A stretch of DNA of 33,607 bases from Chloroflexota bacterium (GTDB lineage Bacteria; Chloroflexota; UBA11872; UBA12225): the NCBI GenBank assembly GCA_947446285.1, contig CANFGH010000023.1:1-33607 (forward strand), in the 5' to 3' direction. Below the pieces are notes generated by a model that was not told where the DNA came from, ran no database searches, and was given only the letters and a program-made list of their open reading frames with translations. A program made the translations under genes and the position numbers. Positions 23,228 through 32,803 of this stretch are shown here, piece after piece. Within the stretch, counting starts at the first letter, position 1, and every line of letters begins with the position of its first letter.

Positions 23228-25108
23228 ATGAGCAAGACCATTGGCATAGACCTCGGCACAACCAACTCGTGCGTAGCGGTGCTCGAAGCCGGTCATCCGG
23301 TCATCATTCCGAATGCCGAGGGATTCCGTACCACGCCGTCGGTGGTGGGTTTCACGCGACAGAACGAGCGCCTCGTTGGCGCGATGGCCAAGCGCCAAGC
23401 GGTCACGAACGCCGAGAACACCGTCGCGTCGGTCAAACGGTTCATGGGCCGTCGGTTTGACACCCCTGACGTCGCCCGCGACGCCGGGAGAGTCCCGTAC
23501 GCGGTCAATGCGTCCGAAAATGGCGATGTCCAGATCGTGGCGGCTGGTCGGGAGTTCGCTCCTCCGGAAATCTCCGCCATCATCCTTCAGAAGCTCAAGG
23601 CAGATGCCGAGGCGTACCTGGGTGAACCGGTTTCCGGGGCGGTCATTACCGTCCCCGCCTATTTCTCTGATGCGCAAAGGCAGGCGACGAAGGATGCAGG
23701 TCGCATCGCCGGTCTCGAGGTTTTGCGCATCATCAATGAACCGACCGCATCGGCGCTTGCCTACGGGTTCGACAAGCGCCATGAGGGACGCATTGCCGTC
23801 TACGACCTCGGTGGAGGTACCTTCGACGTCTCCATCCTTGATATCGGTGAGGGCGTTTTCGAGGTTCGGTCCACCAACGGTGATACCCACCTCGGCGGTG
23901 ACGACCTCGATGCACGGATCGTCGACTGGCTAGCCGGTGGGTTTGCGGCAAGCAACACGATCGACCTCCGTCAGGACCGGATGGCCCTCCAGAGGCTCAA
24001 GGAAGCGGCCGAAAAGGCGAAGATCGAACTCTCGGGAGTGATCGAGACCGAGATCAACCTTCCGTTCATCACCGCCGATCTCTCCGGTCCCAAGCACCTG
24101 AGTGTCGTCCTGACCCGGTCCAAGCTTGACCAATTGACCCAAGATCTTCTCGAGCGGACCGTTGAGCCATGCCGGCGTGCGATGGCAGATGCCCGCCTCA
24201 CCGCGGCCGACATCGACGAGGTGATCCTCGTGGGTGGTCAGACCCGCATGCCCGCTGTCGTGGAACTTGTCACGCGGATCTTCGGGCGTGAACCAACCAA
24301 GGGCGTCAATCCGGACGAGGTGGTTGCTGCCGGGGCGGCCATCCAGGCTGGCGTCCTGGGTGGTGAGGTGACCGACCTCCTCCTGCTGGATGTCACGCCG
24401 CTTTCGCTTGGCGTGCGCACCCTTGGCGGCATCTTCACGCGCTTGATCGATCGCAACACGACCATTCCGACGGCGCGGACCCAGACCTTTTCGACGGCGG
24501 TCGATGGGCAGCGTCGTGTTGAGATCCAGGTCTTTCAAGGGGAACGGGAACTCGTCGAAGGCAATACCCTGCTTGGCAGGTTTGACCTCGACGGCATTCC
24601 TTCAACTGGCCGGGGCGTTCCCCAGATTGATGTCACCTTTGACATCGACGCAAATGGCCTCCTCCATGTTTCTGCACGGGAGCGGACCACTGGGGTTGAG
24701 CAGCAGGTGACCGTATCCGGAGCCAGCCGTCTCAATGAGCAGGAAGTCGAGCGAATGGTCGCCGAGGCACAGAAGGCCGCGACCGGCGACTTCCAGAAGC
24801 GGTCTCTGATCGAGGCACGCAACCTCGCCGATTCCCTTGTCTACCAGGCGGACCGGTTCCTCTTTCGCGCCGCCGATGGGCTCCCGGAAGAGTTCCGCGA
24901 CCAAGTTTCGGCGCAGGTTGACCGGGTGCGGACCGCCCTCGCGGGTGACGACGCCGTCGCCCTGCGTCAGGTGACGAGTGTCCTGCGCGATACCCTTCGT
25001 GACCTGAATCCCGGGGTGTCCGGGGCGCCGTTCCAGCAGGTTTCAGATCATCCCGATCAGGCCGACCCTCCCGGGCATGACCCGGACGTCTCGGTAACCG
25101 GAGAATAG
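23228..25108 (+). CDS. dnaK: Molecular chaperone DnaK (Hsp70)
   Basis: The 626-aa protein is a full-length DnaK. The nucleotide-binding domain has [13 protein letters not shown] at the N-terminus, [44 protein letters not shown] and [13 protein letters not shown]. The substrate-binding domain begins at [14 protein letters not shown] and continues with a helical lid to about residue 600. The C-terminus (VSVTGE) is not the EEVD type of eukaryotes, as expected for bacteria. Together with GrpE and DnaJ it forms the ATP-driven folding system of the cytoplasm. The ATG follows grpE by 9 bases. The lid region is somewhat short and rich in Asp and Pro at the end, which is common variation. Confidence 0.97.
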   Translation: MSKTIGIDLGTTNSCVAVLEAGHPVIIPNAEGFRTTPSVVGFTRQNERLVGAMAKRQAVTNAENTVASVKRFMGRRFDTPDVARDAGRVPYAVNASENGDVQIVAAGREFAPPEISAIILQKLKADAEAYLGEPVSGAVITVPAYFSDAQRQATKDAGRIAGLEVLRIINEPTASALAYGFDKRHEGRIAVYDLGGGTFDVSILDIGEGVFEVRSTNGDTHLGGDDLDARIVDWLAGGFAASNTIDLRQDRMALQRLKEAAEKAKIELSGVIETEINLPFITADLSGPKHLSVVLTRSKLDQLTQDLLERTVEPCRRAMADARLTAADIDEVILVGGQTRMPAVVELVTRIFGREPTKGVNPDEVVAAGAAIQAGVLGGEVTDLLLLDVTPLSLGVRTLGGIFTRLIDRNTTIPTARTQTFSTAVDGQRRVEIQVFQGERELVEGNTLLGRFDLDGIPSTGRGVPQIDVTFDIDANGLLHVSARERTTGVEQQVTVSGASRLNEQEVERMVAEAQKAATGDFQKRSLIEARNLADSLVYQADRFLFRAADGLPEEFRDQVSAQVDRVRTALAGDDAVALRQVTSVLRDTLRDLNPGVSGAPFQQVSDHPDQADPPGHDPDVSVTGE

Positions 25109-25112
25109 CCTC

Positions 25113-26342
25113 ATGTCCAGCAAGCGTGACTACTACGAGGTGCTTGGCGTCGCCCGCACCGCGACCGACGACGAATTGAAGAAGGCCTATCGGGCGCTTG
25201 CACGCAAGCTTCACCCGGATGTCAACAAGCAACCCGACGCCGAGGCCCAGTTCAAGGACCTGTCCGAGGCGTACGAAGTCCTGTCGAATACCCAGAAGCG
25301 TCAGATCTATGACCGCCATGGACACCAAGGCCTCCGTGCGGGTGGCGGAGGCGGTGGCCCCGCTGGTGCCGAAGGATCCCCGTTTGGCGACATTGGCGAC
25401 ATCCTCGAGTCCTTCTTCGGTGGTGGTGTCCAGGGCGGGCGTCCCGGTGCCACGCGTGGTTCCGATCTCCGGACGCAACTCGAACTCACCTTCGAGGAAG
25501 CCGTCTTCGGTTGCGAGAAGGAGTTGGAAATACCCCGCTGGGAGAATTGCCTGATCTGTGATGGTTCTGGGGCAGAACCGGGCAAGCCGCCAACCCGGTG
25601 TACCTCGTGCAATGGGTCGGGTGAAGTCCGGCGTGTCCAGCAAAGCCTGTTCGGGCAGTTCGTCAACGTCACGCCGTGTGACCGGTGCCGGGGCGCGGGC
25701 CAGGTCGTCACCCACCGTTGTGTCGAGTGCAATGGTCGTGGAAGCGTCCGCAAGACGCGACGCCTGACCGTTACCGTTCCCGCCGGTGTCGATAACGAGA
25801 TGGAAATCCGCCTCAACGGGCAGGGCGAAGGCGGTGAGCGCGGCGGGCCGAGCGGGAACCTCTACGTCCGCCTCGGGGTGAAGGCACACCCGCGTCTCAA
25901 GCGCGATGGTGCCGACGTCATCTGTGAATTGTCCCTCAACGTGGCCCAGGCTGCTCTCGGTGCCGAAGTGATGATCCCCACGCTTGCCGGTGACGAATCA
26001 TTCCGCGTTCCTGCCGGGACCCAGCACGGCCATGAGTTCCGCCTGCGGGACCGGGGCGCGCCTCGCCTGCAACGCAGTGGCCGTGGGCAGTTGCGCGTCG
26101 TGACCAAGGTTGAGGTGCCGACCGCGTTGACCGAGAAGCAGCGCGCGCTCTTCGCTTCCCTTGCGGAGTCGTTCGCGCCGCCCCCCGTCGCCGGCCCGCC
26201 TCCTTCTCCTGAACCCGGAACTGCCGGCGAGACATCCGCGCAGTCGCCGGATTCTGCCGACGGTCGCACGGGCAAGTCCCGCAAAGGCAAGGGCATCATC
26301 GACAAGATGAAGGATGCGTTAGGTATCGACGGCGATGAGTGA
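25113..26342 (+). CDS. dnaJ: Co-chaperone DnaJ (Hsp40)
   Basis: The 409-aa product is a canonical type I DnaJ. The J domain (residues 1-70) has the HPD tripeptide (LHPDVNK); a short Gly-rich linker follows (GGGGGGPAG). The zinc-binding region contains all four CxxCxGxG repeats ([32 protein letters not shown]). The two C-terminal beta-domains end near residue 345, and a Pro- and Lys-rich tail follows. DnaJ delivers substrates to DnaK and stimulates its ATPase. GGAGA before the ATG supports the start, 4 bases after the dnaK stop. The end overlaps prmA by 8 bases, so the two are probably translationally coupled. Confidence 0.96.
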   Translation: MSSKRDYYEVLGVARTATDDELKKAYRALARKLHPDVNKQPDAEAQFKDLSEAYEVLSNTQKRQIYDRHGHQGLRAGGGGGGPAGAEGSPFGDIGDILESFFGGGVQGGRPGATRGSDLRTQLELTFEEAVFGCEKELEIPRWENCLICDGSGAEPGKPPTRCTSCNGSGEVRRVQQSLFGQFVNVTPCDRCRGAGQVVTHRCVECNGRGSVRKTRRLTVTVPAGVDNEMEIRLNGQGEGGERGGPSGNLYVRLGVKAHPRLKRDGADVICELSLNVAQAALGAEVMIPTLAGDESFRVPAGTQHGHEFRLRDRGAPRLQRSGRGQLRVVTKVEVPTALTEKQRALFASLAESFAPPPVAGPPPSPEPGTAGETSAQSPDSADGRTGKSRKGKGIIDKMKDALGIDGDE

Positions 26343-27336
26343 CCCGGTGGTACCGAACCCTGCCGCATCCTTGCAGCGCCCGCGTGCCCGATGGTTGGAG
26401 GCAAGTATCCGCGCAACTGCCGAGGCTGCCGAAGCAATCTCCGCGCTGTTCGATCAGGCTGGTCAGGGTGGGGTGGTCATTGAACCGGAGATCGTTCCCG
26501 GCCGGGATGCCGATGAGGGCACGGCGGACCCGAATGGGTTCACGCTGCTGAAGACCTATCTTGCTGACGATCCCGGCATCGAGGCACGACGCGAGGTCCT
26601 CGAGTCGCGAATCAGCCTCCTGCGTGCGTTCGACCTCGCGCCAATGGGCGAACTCGAGTGGCGGTGGCTTGACGAGGACGACTGGGCAAACGCGTGGAAG
26701 AGCCACTACGCAATCCAGAGGCTCGGACGGTCATGGGTGATCAAGCCCGAATGGCAGGAGTTCACTCCTGAACCGGGCGACATCGTGCTGGAACTCGATC
26801 CCGGCATGGCCTTCGGTACCGGTCTCCATCCGACAACCCAGACCGTTCTCGTCTGCCTTGAGGAATTGGTCGGGAACGGCAGTCTTGCCGGTCTGGATAT
26901 CCTGGATCTGGGCACGGGGTCAGGCATCCTTGCGGTCGGCGCAGCCCGTCTTGGGGCAACGTCGATCCTTGCCCTCGACGTTGATCGCATCGCGGTCACC
27001 GCCGCTGCCCACAACGCGCGCCTCAATGGCGTGTCCGCATCGATCACCGTCGAGCATGGCACCATCGGCGAACCGTTGCCCGGACTCGATCCGGTACCCG
27101 GTCTGCTACCGGTCGAGGCGTACGACGGTGTAATGGCAAACATTGTGGCAAGGGTGATTGGTGAACGCGCATCCGCAATCGCCCAGGCGCTCCGACATGG
27201 TGGGTGGTTGATTACCAGCGGGATCATCGTGGATCGCGAAAATGAGGCGACCGACGCCCTCGTGGATTCTGGACTGCAACTGGTTGCTCGACACCTGCGG
27301 GGCGATTGGGTGACGCAGGTCTGGCATCGTCCCTAG
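26335..27336 (+). CDS. prmA: Ribosomal protein L11 methyltransferase PrmA
   Basis: The 333-aa protein matches PrmA, the SAM-dependent enzyme that methylates ribosomal protein L11. The N-terminal 130 residues form the L11-recognition domain. The catalytic domain has [17 protein letters not shown], the SAM loop [19 protein letters not shown], an acidic strand end (LALDVDR) and NIVARVI, which matches the family's NxxxxxI post-catalytic motif. The protein is somewhat longer than E. coli PrmA (293 aa), mostly in the N-terminal domain. Position directly after dnaJ and before rsmE is a common arrangement in many bacteria and supports the assignment. Confidence 0.93.
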   Translation: MSDPVVPNPAASLQRPRARWLEASIRATAEAAEAISALFDQAGQGGVVIEPEIVPGRDADEGTADPNGFTLLKTYLADDPGIEARREVLESRISLLRAFDLAPMGELEWRWLDEDDWANAWKSHYAIQRLGRSWVIKPEWQEFTPEPGDIVLELDPGMAFGTGLHPTTQTVLVCLEELVGNGSLAGLDILDLGTGSGILAVGAARLGATSILALDVDRIAVTAAAHNARLNGVSASITVEHGTIGEPLPGLDPVPGLLPVEAYDGVMANIVARVIGERASAIAQALRHGGWLITSGIIVDRENEATDALVDSGLQLVARHLRGDWVTQVWHRP

Positions 27337-27369
27337 CCGACTGAGAGCCGCTTTCGATCAGGAGTGCCG

Positions 27370-28104
27370 TTGGGACGTCCGCACCGCTTCCATGTCGACC
27401 TGCCTCTGACCCCGGGTGCGGGTTCGGTGGTTACGCTCGCCTCCCCAATCGCACACCAGGTCGCCCGTGTCCTGCGAATGCGGTCAGGCGACGTTATTCA
27501 CCTGTTCGACGGCAAGGGTGGTGAGTGGCGCGCGTTCATCCAGATTGGGGGAGGGAATGCCGCCACGGCGACCCTCGACACTTTCCTCGCTGACCCCACG
27601 CCCGTCGGTTCGGTCGTCCTCTGCCTGGGTCTTCTCAAGGGTGAGAAGTTTGACTGGGTCATCCAGAAGTCGACGGAACTCGGCATCGCGCACATCGTTC
27701 CCATGGTCACCGAGCGGTCGCTTCCCGGTTCCGGGCGTCTGGACCGGTGGCACCGGATAGCCGTCGAGGCGTCGGAACAGTCCGGCCGGACCACGATCCC
27801 GGAAATCACGCCCCCGATGCCACTGCGCGATGCCTTGAACTTCCAGCCGAACCAGTCAGACCCGGCGCGCAGGCTTATCTGCTGGGAGGATGAGCGGACA
27901 GTCCCGTTTCTGGCACCGGTTCGGTTGGCGCGTGGGACCGGGACCCCGGTTTTCCTCTACGTCGGCCCTGAAGGTGGGTTTTCCGCGTCCGAGGTTGACC
28001 TCGCGGTAGGATCCGGCGCGCAAGCCGTTTCGCTGGGATCGCTCATCCTTCGCAGCGAAACCGCCGCTATCGCCGCCGTCACCCTTGCCATGCTCGCGAT
28101 CTGA
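27370..28104 (+). CDS. rsmE: 16S rRNA m3U1498 methyltransferase RsmE
   Basis: The product (244 aa) is RsmE, a SPOUT-class enzyme that methylates N3 of U1498 in 16S rRNA. Motifs: GRPHRFHV at the N-terminus (PUA-like domain), LCLGLLKGEKFDWVIQKSTELGIAHIVPMVTERS, YVGPEGGFSASEVDLA and VSLGSLILRSETAAIAAV, the last forming the knotted SAM site. A GTG at 27364 is in frame, but it overlaps the ribosome binding site AGGAG (27360-27364); the TTG at 27370 has correct 5-base spacing and directly precedes the family's conserved N-terminus, so I prefer it. It is 33 bases after prmA and part of the same operon. Confidence 0.93.
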   Translation: MGRPHRFHVDLPLTPGAGSVVTLASPIAHQVARVLRMRSGDVIHLFDGKGGEWRAFIQIGGGNAATATLDTFLADPTPVGSVVLCLGLLKGEKFDWVIQKSTELGIAHIVPMVTERSLPGSGRLDRWHRIAVEASEQSGRTTIPEITPPMPLRDALNFQPNQSDPARRLICWEDERTVPFLAPVRLARGTGTPVFLYVGPEGGFSASEVDLAVGSGAQAVSLGSLILRSETAAIAAVTLAMLAI

Positions 28105-28112
28105 CGTACCAT
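28085..28112 (+). promoter_or_regulatory. Candidate internal promoter for the HIT gene
   Basis: TTGCCA (28085-28090) and TACCAT (28107-28112) are separated by 16 bases. This would start a transcript about 30 bases before the HIT start, in which GCCCG and CGGGC (28113-28127) can form a small hairpin. It lies across the end of rsmE and could allow expression independent of the heat-shock promoter. Confidence 0.4.
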
Positions 28113-28148
28113 GCCCGGACTTCGGGCCAAACCCACGGAGGAATGCCG

Positions 28149-28499
28149 ATGACCGCATGGACCTGCATATTCTGCAAGATTGCCCTCGGTGATATTCCCG
28201 CGCGCACCGTGTACCGGGACGATGAGGTCCTGGCATTCCACGATGTATCGCCACAGGCACCCGTCCATATCCTGGTGATCCCAGTTCGCCACATCTCCGG
28301 TCTATCGGCACTCGGTCCAGACGACACGGGACTGGCGGGCCGGCTTGTGCAGGTTGCGAACGAGGTTGCGCGGGAGGCAGGCATCACCACCAACGGGTTC
28401 CGTCTGGTGGTAAACGATGGCGACGATGGTGGCCAGAGCGTTCCGCACCTGCACCTTCACGTCCTTGGCGGACGCCAACTCGGTTGGCCTCCGGGATGA
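28149..28499 (+). CDS. HIT family protein (Hint-type purine nucleoside phosphoramidase)
   Basis: The 116-aa protein belongs to the histidine triad family. The triad HLHLHVLGG contains His100, His102 and His104, with the middle histidine as the expected nucleophile; CIFCKI near the N-terminus is the usual CxxC of Hint proteins, and HILVIPVRHIS is also typical. These enzymes hydrolyse AMP-lysine or AMP phosphoramidates; the physiological substrate is unclear. Two ATGs compete: 28143 touches the ribosome binding site GGAGGA (28137-28142), while 28149 is spaced 6 bases from it and is preferred. It is the last gene of the long heat-shock operon. Confidence 0.92.
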   Translation: MTAWTCIFCKIALGDIPARTVYRDDEVLAFHDVSPQAPVHILVIPVRHISGLSALGPDDTGLAGRLVQVANEVAREAGITTNGFRLVVNDGDDGGQSVPHLHLHVLGGRQLGWPPG

Positions 28500-28532
28500 T
28501 CGACGGATCGTCCCGGAACCCTGATCCGTCGA
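28500..28532 (+). terminator. Perfect 10-bp hairpin after the HIT gene, no T-run
   Basis: TCGACGGATC (28500-28509) and GATCCGTCGA (28523-28532) pair perfectly around a 13-base loop, starting one base after the HIT stop codon. The following bases (AGTTCGCG) contain no T-run, so this would be a non-canonical terminator or an mRNA 3' end-protecting structure. Confidence 0.5.
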
Positions 28533-28657
28533 AGTTCGCGTGGGTGTGGAACAATCCACCGGAGAGATGGTCCTGCCGGGTTGCCGCGCAGGTCACCAAA
28601 CCCCGAAACAGGTGCGCCGGTCGCGCATCGTGACACTTCGCGAGCGAGACAGCGGCG

Positions 28658-30856
28658 ATGTGGCTACCGTGGGAACGTCGGCTGCAAGCCCAACTTCCCG
28701 TGATCGATCCCGCCGGGGATGACCCGGAGACCAACATCATCAATTTCCGGCCACCGCGCACCATCGTGCAGGAGGCTTGGCGTCGTCGTGCGTATGCAGT
28801 CGGGTTCGCTCTCGCTCTCTTTCTCGTCTCGCTGACCGTGCTCGCGTGGCAATCTTCGCCCGGGCGCACCCCGGTAAAACCGGGTGATACCGTCGTCGAA
28901 TCCGTCCGGGCACCAAGACGCGTGACGTTTCTCAGTCAGACGCGCACCCGAATCAGCCGCGATCAGGCTTCGGCCCAGAGCCCGGCAATCTACGACTACG
29001 ACAGCAACCTTCTCCGTCAGTTCCGCGGTCGCGCCGCCGACCTCCTCCGGAACCTCTCGGCCGTCAAGGCCGACACACTCCTCCCCACCGAACAGCGTCG
29101 CCTCATGGTGATCCGTCTCGAGGCAGGGTTCAATGGCGAGGCTGTCGAAGCGATCCTGTCCATGGATGACGTCGACTGGCGCGTGACGGTCGGCGAGGCC
29201 TTGCGCGTCCTGGACGAGAATGTCCGGGAGCGTCTGCGTGCCGAACAGATTGCCGAGCGTCGTGCCTCCATCATTGCCCAGATCAGTGCCCAACTGACGG
29301 AACCGCAGCAGGTCATCCTGACCGACATCTTGACCCTCTATCTCCGCCCCAATGTCCTCGTGAATGACGTCGAGACCGAGCGGGTTCGCAAGGAGGCACG
29401 CGACCGCGTCGTGCCAGTTTCAGTCACTATCGAACCGGGTGAAGTGATCGTTCGTGCCGGGGATGTCATCACTCCTGAGGACGCCGAGAAGTTGCAGGCA
29501 CTCGGACTCGGAACGCGCGCGTTTGATGCCTTCGGTCTTGCCGGCGTGTCCGTCTACGGCGCCGTCATCGTCACCCTGTTCACCGTCGCATTGGGATCCT
29601 TGTACGGGGACATCCTCCTTCGACCCCGGCGCCTCGCGATGATCGGCGTTGTCCTTGTTGGATCGATGGTCGCGGCCCGCTTGGTCATCCCGGGACAGCC
29701 GTGGGTTGCGTACGCCTTTCCATCGGCCGTGGCAATCATGCTGGTCTCCAACCTGCTTGACGCCCCGTTGGCCGTCCTGGTCGCAATCGTCCAGGCTGCA
29801 CTGCTTGCGCCGATTACTGGGTACTCGTTCGAACTGGTCATCCTGTTCCTTGCCAAGGGCATCGTCGGCGCGATCGCGGCCCGCCGGATCGACCGGCTGA
29901 ATGCCTTCTTCATTGCCGGCCTTGCCGTCGCCGTCACGAACCTTGCCGTCGCGTTTGCGTTCCGTTTGCTCAGCTCGGATCTCGATAGCCAGGTCCTCCT
30001 CAACATCGCATCCGGAGCGGCCGTCGACGGCGTCCTGTCGGCAGTCCTGACGATGGGGAGTTTCAGCCTGGTCGGAAGTGTGTTCGGCGTCACGACGATG
30101 CTCCAGCTGCTCGAACTGGCGCATCCCAGCCAGCCGTTGCTCAGGCGCATCCTGACCGAAGCGCCCGGAACCTACCATCACTCGATCCTCGTCGGGAACC
30201 TGGCCGAGCGTGCCGCCGAGGAGATTGGGGTCGATTCCCTTCTGGTGCGCGTCGGGGCCTACTACCATGATGTCGGGAAGTTGCGACGTCCCTACTATTT
30301 CGTCGAGAACCAGTTCGACGGTGACAACATCCACCATCGCCTCTCCCCCGACGCAAGCGCCACCGCGATCATCGATCATGTGATCCACGGTCTGGAACTC
30401 GCCCGCGAATACCGGTTGCCGGTCGCCGTGCAGGCCTTCATTGTCGAACACCACGGAACGCGCCTCGCGGGGTTCTTCTACCGGGAAGCCCTCAAGGTGG
30501 CCGGTGCCGATACCGTGGATGAGCGGGCCTTCCGGTACCCCGGTCCCCGGCCCCAACGGAAGGAAACCGCACTTGTCATGCTTGCGGATACCGTTGAGGC
30601 GAGCGTCCGGGCAGCTTCGAACCGTTCGGCGAACAGTCTCGAGAACCTCGTCGAGCGTGCGGTGAACGAGCGGATCCTCGAGGGCGAACTCGACGACAGT
30701 ACCCTCACCTTGCGCGACCTCTACACTGTCAAACGGTCCTTTGTCCAGCAATTGCGGGGTGTCTATCACCGGCGTCTTGACTACACGGATGGTGCTGATG
30801 CCGAACTTGCCATCTCGGGACGGCGAGGCGGAGAGTTGCCGGAACGTGAGGCCTGA
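28658..30856 (+). CDS. 7TM receptor-type HD-domain phosphohydrolase (PgpH/YqfF family)
   Basis: The 732-aa membrane protein has a cytoplasmic N-terminus, one helix at about residues 45-65, an extracytoplasmic domain of about 240 residues, a block of seven helices (about 300-485) and a C-terminal HD domain. The HD motif is YYHDVGK, preceded by PGTYHHSILVGNLAERAAEEIG and followed by HIVEHH-type histidines (FIVEHHGT), and the C-terminal LVMLADTVEASVRA is typical. PgpH of Listeria degrades cyclic di-AMP; this role is inferred for the homologue here. The extracytoplasmic domain may sense a ligand. The ATG at 28658 is preceded by GAGCGAGA. The gene is followed after one base by ybeY, the usual neighbour in Gram-positive and related bacteria. 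Confidence 0.9.
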   Translation: MWLPWERRLQAQLPVIDPAGDDPETNIINFRPPRTIVQEAWRRRAYAVGFALALFLVSLTVLAWQSSPGRTPVKPGDTVVESVRAPRRVTFLSQTRTRISRDQASAQSPAIYDYDSNLLRQFRGRAADLLRNLSAVKADTLLPTEQRRLMVIRLEAGFNGEAVEAILSMDDVDWRVTVGEALRVLDENVRERLRAEQIAERRASIIAQISAQLTEPQQVILTDILTLYLRPNVLVNDVETERVRKEARDRVVPVSVTIEPGEVIVRAGDVITPEDAEKLQALGLGTRAFDAFGLAGVSVYGAVIVTLFTVALGSLYGDILLRPRRLAMIGVVLVGSMVAARLVIPGQPWVAYAFPSAVAIMLVSNLLDAPLAVLVAIVQAALLAPITGYSFELVILFLAKGIVGAIAARRIDRLNAFFIAGLAVAVTNLAVAFAFRLLSSDLDSQVLLNIASGAAVDGVLSAVLTMGSFSLVGSVFGVTTMLQLLELAHPSQPLLRRILTEAPGTYHHSILVGNLAERAAEEIGVDSLLVRVGAYYHDVGKLRRPYYFVENQFDGDNIHHRLSPDASATAIIDHVIHGLELAREYRLPVAVQAFIVEHHGTRLAGFFYREALKVAGADTVDERAFRYPGPRPQRKETALVMLADTVEASVRAASNRSANSLENLVERAVNERILEGELDDSTLTLRDLYTVKRSFVQQLRGVYHRRLDYTDGADAELAISGRRGGELPEREA

Positions 30857-30857
30857 G

Positions 30858-31382
30858 ATGAGACCGGTGTTGCGTCGCGCGGCACCATGGCGCCGTGCAC
30901 ACGTGCCGAGCCGGCGTCGCGCACCGTCGGCGCTTGCCCGCATCACGGTCGTGCGTGAGGTGCCATTCCCGTTTGATGACACGTGGTTCACGACCGTTGC
31001 GACCGCAGCCCTGCAGTCCACCGGCCGGAAATCCCCCGCCGAGATTGCCATCCTGCTTTCTGATGACGAGACGTTGCGTCGTCTGAACCGGACGTACCGG
31101 GGTCATGATTACGCGACCGATGTCCTCTCGTTTTCCGCTGGTGACCCAACCACCTCGACGTTCATCGGGGATGTCGCGCTGTCTGTACCCCGCGTCATTG
31201 ACCAGGCTGACACGCATGGGCACGGGCTACCCCGTGAGGCCGGATACCTGCTGGTCCACGGAATCCTGCACCTTCTCGGACACGATCATGAGAGTGACGA
31301 GGACCAGCGGGTCATGCGCGCCGCTGAGGAAGCCGCCCTTGCGATTGTCGGCCTCGGGCGTCCGATCAGCACGGAGGCGTAG
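30858..31382 (+). CDS. ybeY: Endoribonuclease YbeY
   Basis: The 174-aa product is YbeY, a zinc-dependent endoribonuclease involved in 16S rRNA 3' end maturation and ribosome quality control. The zinc site HGILHLLGHDH includes His134, His138 and His144; the upstream conserved segments are LNRTYRGHDYATDVLSFS and FIGDVALSV. The first 30 residues are Arg/Pro-rich and not part of the usual family. An upstream in-frame extension to 30741 lies within the PgpH gene; the ATG at 30858, one base after the PgpH stop, is the sensible start, although no good ribosome binding site precedes it beyond GTGAGG. It is followed by dgkA. Confidence 0.92.
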   Translation: MRPVLRRAAPWRRAHVPSRRRAPSALARITVVREVPFPFDDTWFTTVATAALQSTGRKSPAEIAILLSDDETLRRLNRTYRGHDYATDVLSFSAGDPTTSTFIGDVALSVPRVIDQADTHGHGLPREAGYLLVHGILHLLGHDHESDEDQRVMRAAEEAALAIVGLGRPISTEA

Positions 31383-31386
31383 CCGG

Positions 31387-31878
31387 ATGTCTGGAGGTCC
31401 GACGCGTCGGGCGGTGGTGACCGAGGTTCCGCGTTCGGGCACCTTCCGCGGGAACGACCGACCGTCCGTCTCGGTCAAGCCGTCCCCGGCGCGCGGGGCA
31501 CCTCCGGGACCGTCGTGGCGTCGGTGGTCAATCGCCATTGGCCACGCCAGGGACGGCATCTCCCATTCATGGCAGACCCAGCCGAACCTCCGAATTCACG
31601 TTGCGGTCGCGGCAATGGTGGTCGGGCTAGGAACGTTCCTGGGTCTCGGCACGGCCGAATGGATCACCGTTGTCTTGTGCACGACCCTGGTGATCGCGTT
31701 GGAACTGGTCAACACCGCGGTCGATGCGTGCGTCGATCTGGTGACGCGAGAGATGCACCCCCTTGCACGCACCGCCAAGGATGTCGCGGCTGGCGCAGTC
31801 CTTGTCGGTGCCGTCGGGTCCATCCTCATCGGTGTGATCATCTTTGCGCCCCGGCTCTACCACCTGATCGCTTGGTGA
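31387..31878 (+). CDS. dgkA: Diacylglycerol/undecaprenol kinase (DgkA family)
   Basis: The product, about 163 aa, has three membrane helices in the C-terminal 110 residues with the family pattern GISHSWQTQPNLRIHV, ALELVNTAVDACVDLVT and ARTAKDVAAGAVLVGAV. Small DgkA proteins phosphorylate undecaprenol in Gram-positives and diacylglycerol in E. coli; which applies here is open. Odd point: in the motif E..NSA(I)E..VD, the second Glu (Glu76 in E. coli, a metal ligand) is Asp here (NTAVDACVD), a conservative but notable change. The N-terminus has about 50 extra Pro- and Arg-rich residues. The ATG at 31387 lies 4 bases after ybeY. The larger open frame back to 31105 overlaps ybeY and is not used. 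Confidence 0.88.
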   Translation: MSGGPTRRAVVTEVPRSGTFRGNDRPSVSVKPSPARGAPPGPSWRRWSIAIGHARDGISHSWQTQPNLRIHVAVAAMVVGLGTFLGLGTAEWITVVLCTTLVIALELVNTAVDACVDLVTREMHPLARTAKDVAAGAVLVGAVGSILIGVIIFAPRLYHLIAW

Positions 31879-31885
31879 CCGCCGG

Positions 31886-32710
31886 TCACTCGGGGTTGAG
31901 GAGTTCGGTTTCGACCGCTGCCATCAGGTCGGGCCAGTCCGCCTCCGTGAGACCGATCTCGCCAAGGTACCCGATGTGGTCCCGCAACACGGACGCGACC
32001 GCCTCCTGGCGTGCCACGTCGACGGCAAGGGTCCTCGCCATTGCCATTGCGTCGAACGCCGAGTGGACACCAATCTGGTAGAGGACTACACCCCGCCGGC
32101 GAATCTGGGAAAGTCCGACAAGCTTGACAGGAAGGCTTTTCGGATCGTCCAATGTGCGTTGCCAAGCGACTTCGTATGGGGAGAGGGTTCCGAAACAGAC
32201 GGATTCGCGCCATCGTTCTGGCGTGCCCGCCGGACATGCCAGAACGATGGCGCGATCACGGCGGGCGAGGGCGACCGGAACCGCGCTGATGCGGGTGTCG
32301 GTTTCATCCGCTGGATAGCCCCGATCTGCACGGGCGCGACAGATCGCCCGACGCCAAGCCTCGCCGGGCCAACGGTACGCCTCAACGACATCATGCCCGG
32401 CATGTCGAGAGGTTGAAGGCACGATCACGTCAAGCGCCAGGAACGACGCATCCGCAAGGACCGCGGCGCCCCCTGACGATCGTTTGGCGATCAGGGGTGC
32501 GCTTGGATCTGACGCCAGACCGGGCCGGACAATCGTGTCTGGCTGCCCGACCCCAAGGATCACCGTGCAACCGACATAGCCGTACCAGCGAAGCGTGGGT
32601 CCGCACTCGCCTCGCGCCACGGCAGCGGTGAGTGCGTCCGTGCGTGCGATCTGCTTGGCTGCCGTCGCCCGCCCGAAAGGCAAGCGCGTCCACTCATCCA
32701 TCTCACCCAC
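31886..32710 (-). CDS. Lipoate-protein ligase/octanoyltransferase-like protein (BPL/LplA family)
   Basis: The product (274 aa) is a biotin/lipoate ligase-fold protein. Diagnostic segments are LRWYGYVGCTVILGVGQ, KRSSGGAAVLADASFLALDVIVP (family form RR.SGGGAV.H), ESVCFGTLSPYEV and VKLVGLSQIRRRGVVLYQIGVH, in which the Lys of KLVGLSQ.R is the residue that contacts the acyl-adenylate in LplA-type enzymes. It is therefore expected to attach lipoate or octanoate to carrier proteins; LplA and LipM types cannot be separated with confidence, and the usual His-Asp after the glycine loop is Ala-Asp here. The GTG at 32710 has GAAGGA 6 bases upstream, while ATG 32701 is an alternative. It is convergent with dgkA (7 bases apart) and divergent from ispE. 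Confidence 0.8.
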   Translation of the reverse strand: MGEMDEWTRLPFGRATAAKQIARTDALTAAVARGECGPTLRWYGYVGCTVILGVGQPDTIVRPGLASDPSAPLIAKRSSGGAAVLADASFLALDVIVPSTSRHAGHDVVEAYRWPGEAWRRAICRARADRGYPADETDTRISAVPVALARRDRAIVLACPAGTPERWRESVCFGTLSPYEVAWQRTLDDPKSLPVKLVGLSQIRRRGVVLYQIGVHSAFDAMAMARTLAVDVARQEAVASVLRDHIGYLGEIGLTEADWPDLMAAVETELLNPE

Positions 32711-32803
32711 CGTATTTCCTTCCGTGTGGCTGCGTCCTAGTGTCCGGATACATGACGCGTGCCGCAACCCGGTGGAGACCGCGATGGCGATCAGGCGAAC
32801 GGC

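Noticed and set aside
24732-25889. 385-codon open frame on the minus strand
   Set aside because: It is antisense to dnaK and dnaJ, both firmly identified, and its translation has no family features.
27340-27363. Riboswitch-like CTGAGAG before rsmE
   Set aside because: It is a short word resembling part of the TPP motif, with no other conserved elements and only 33 bases between genes.
29420-31051. 543-codon open frame on the minus strand
   Set aside because: It lies opposite PgpH and ybeY, which have clear motifs. Long antisense frames are expected in GC-rich DNA, and the translation shows no recognisable domain.
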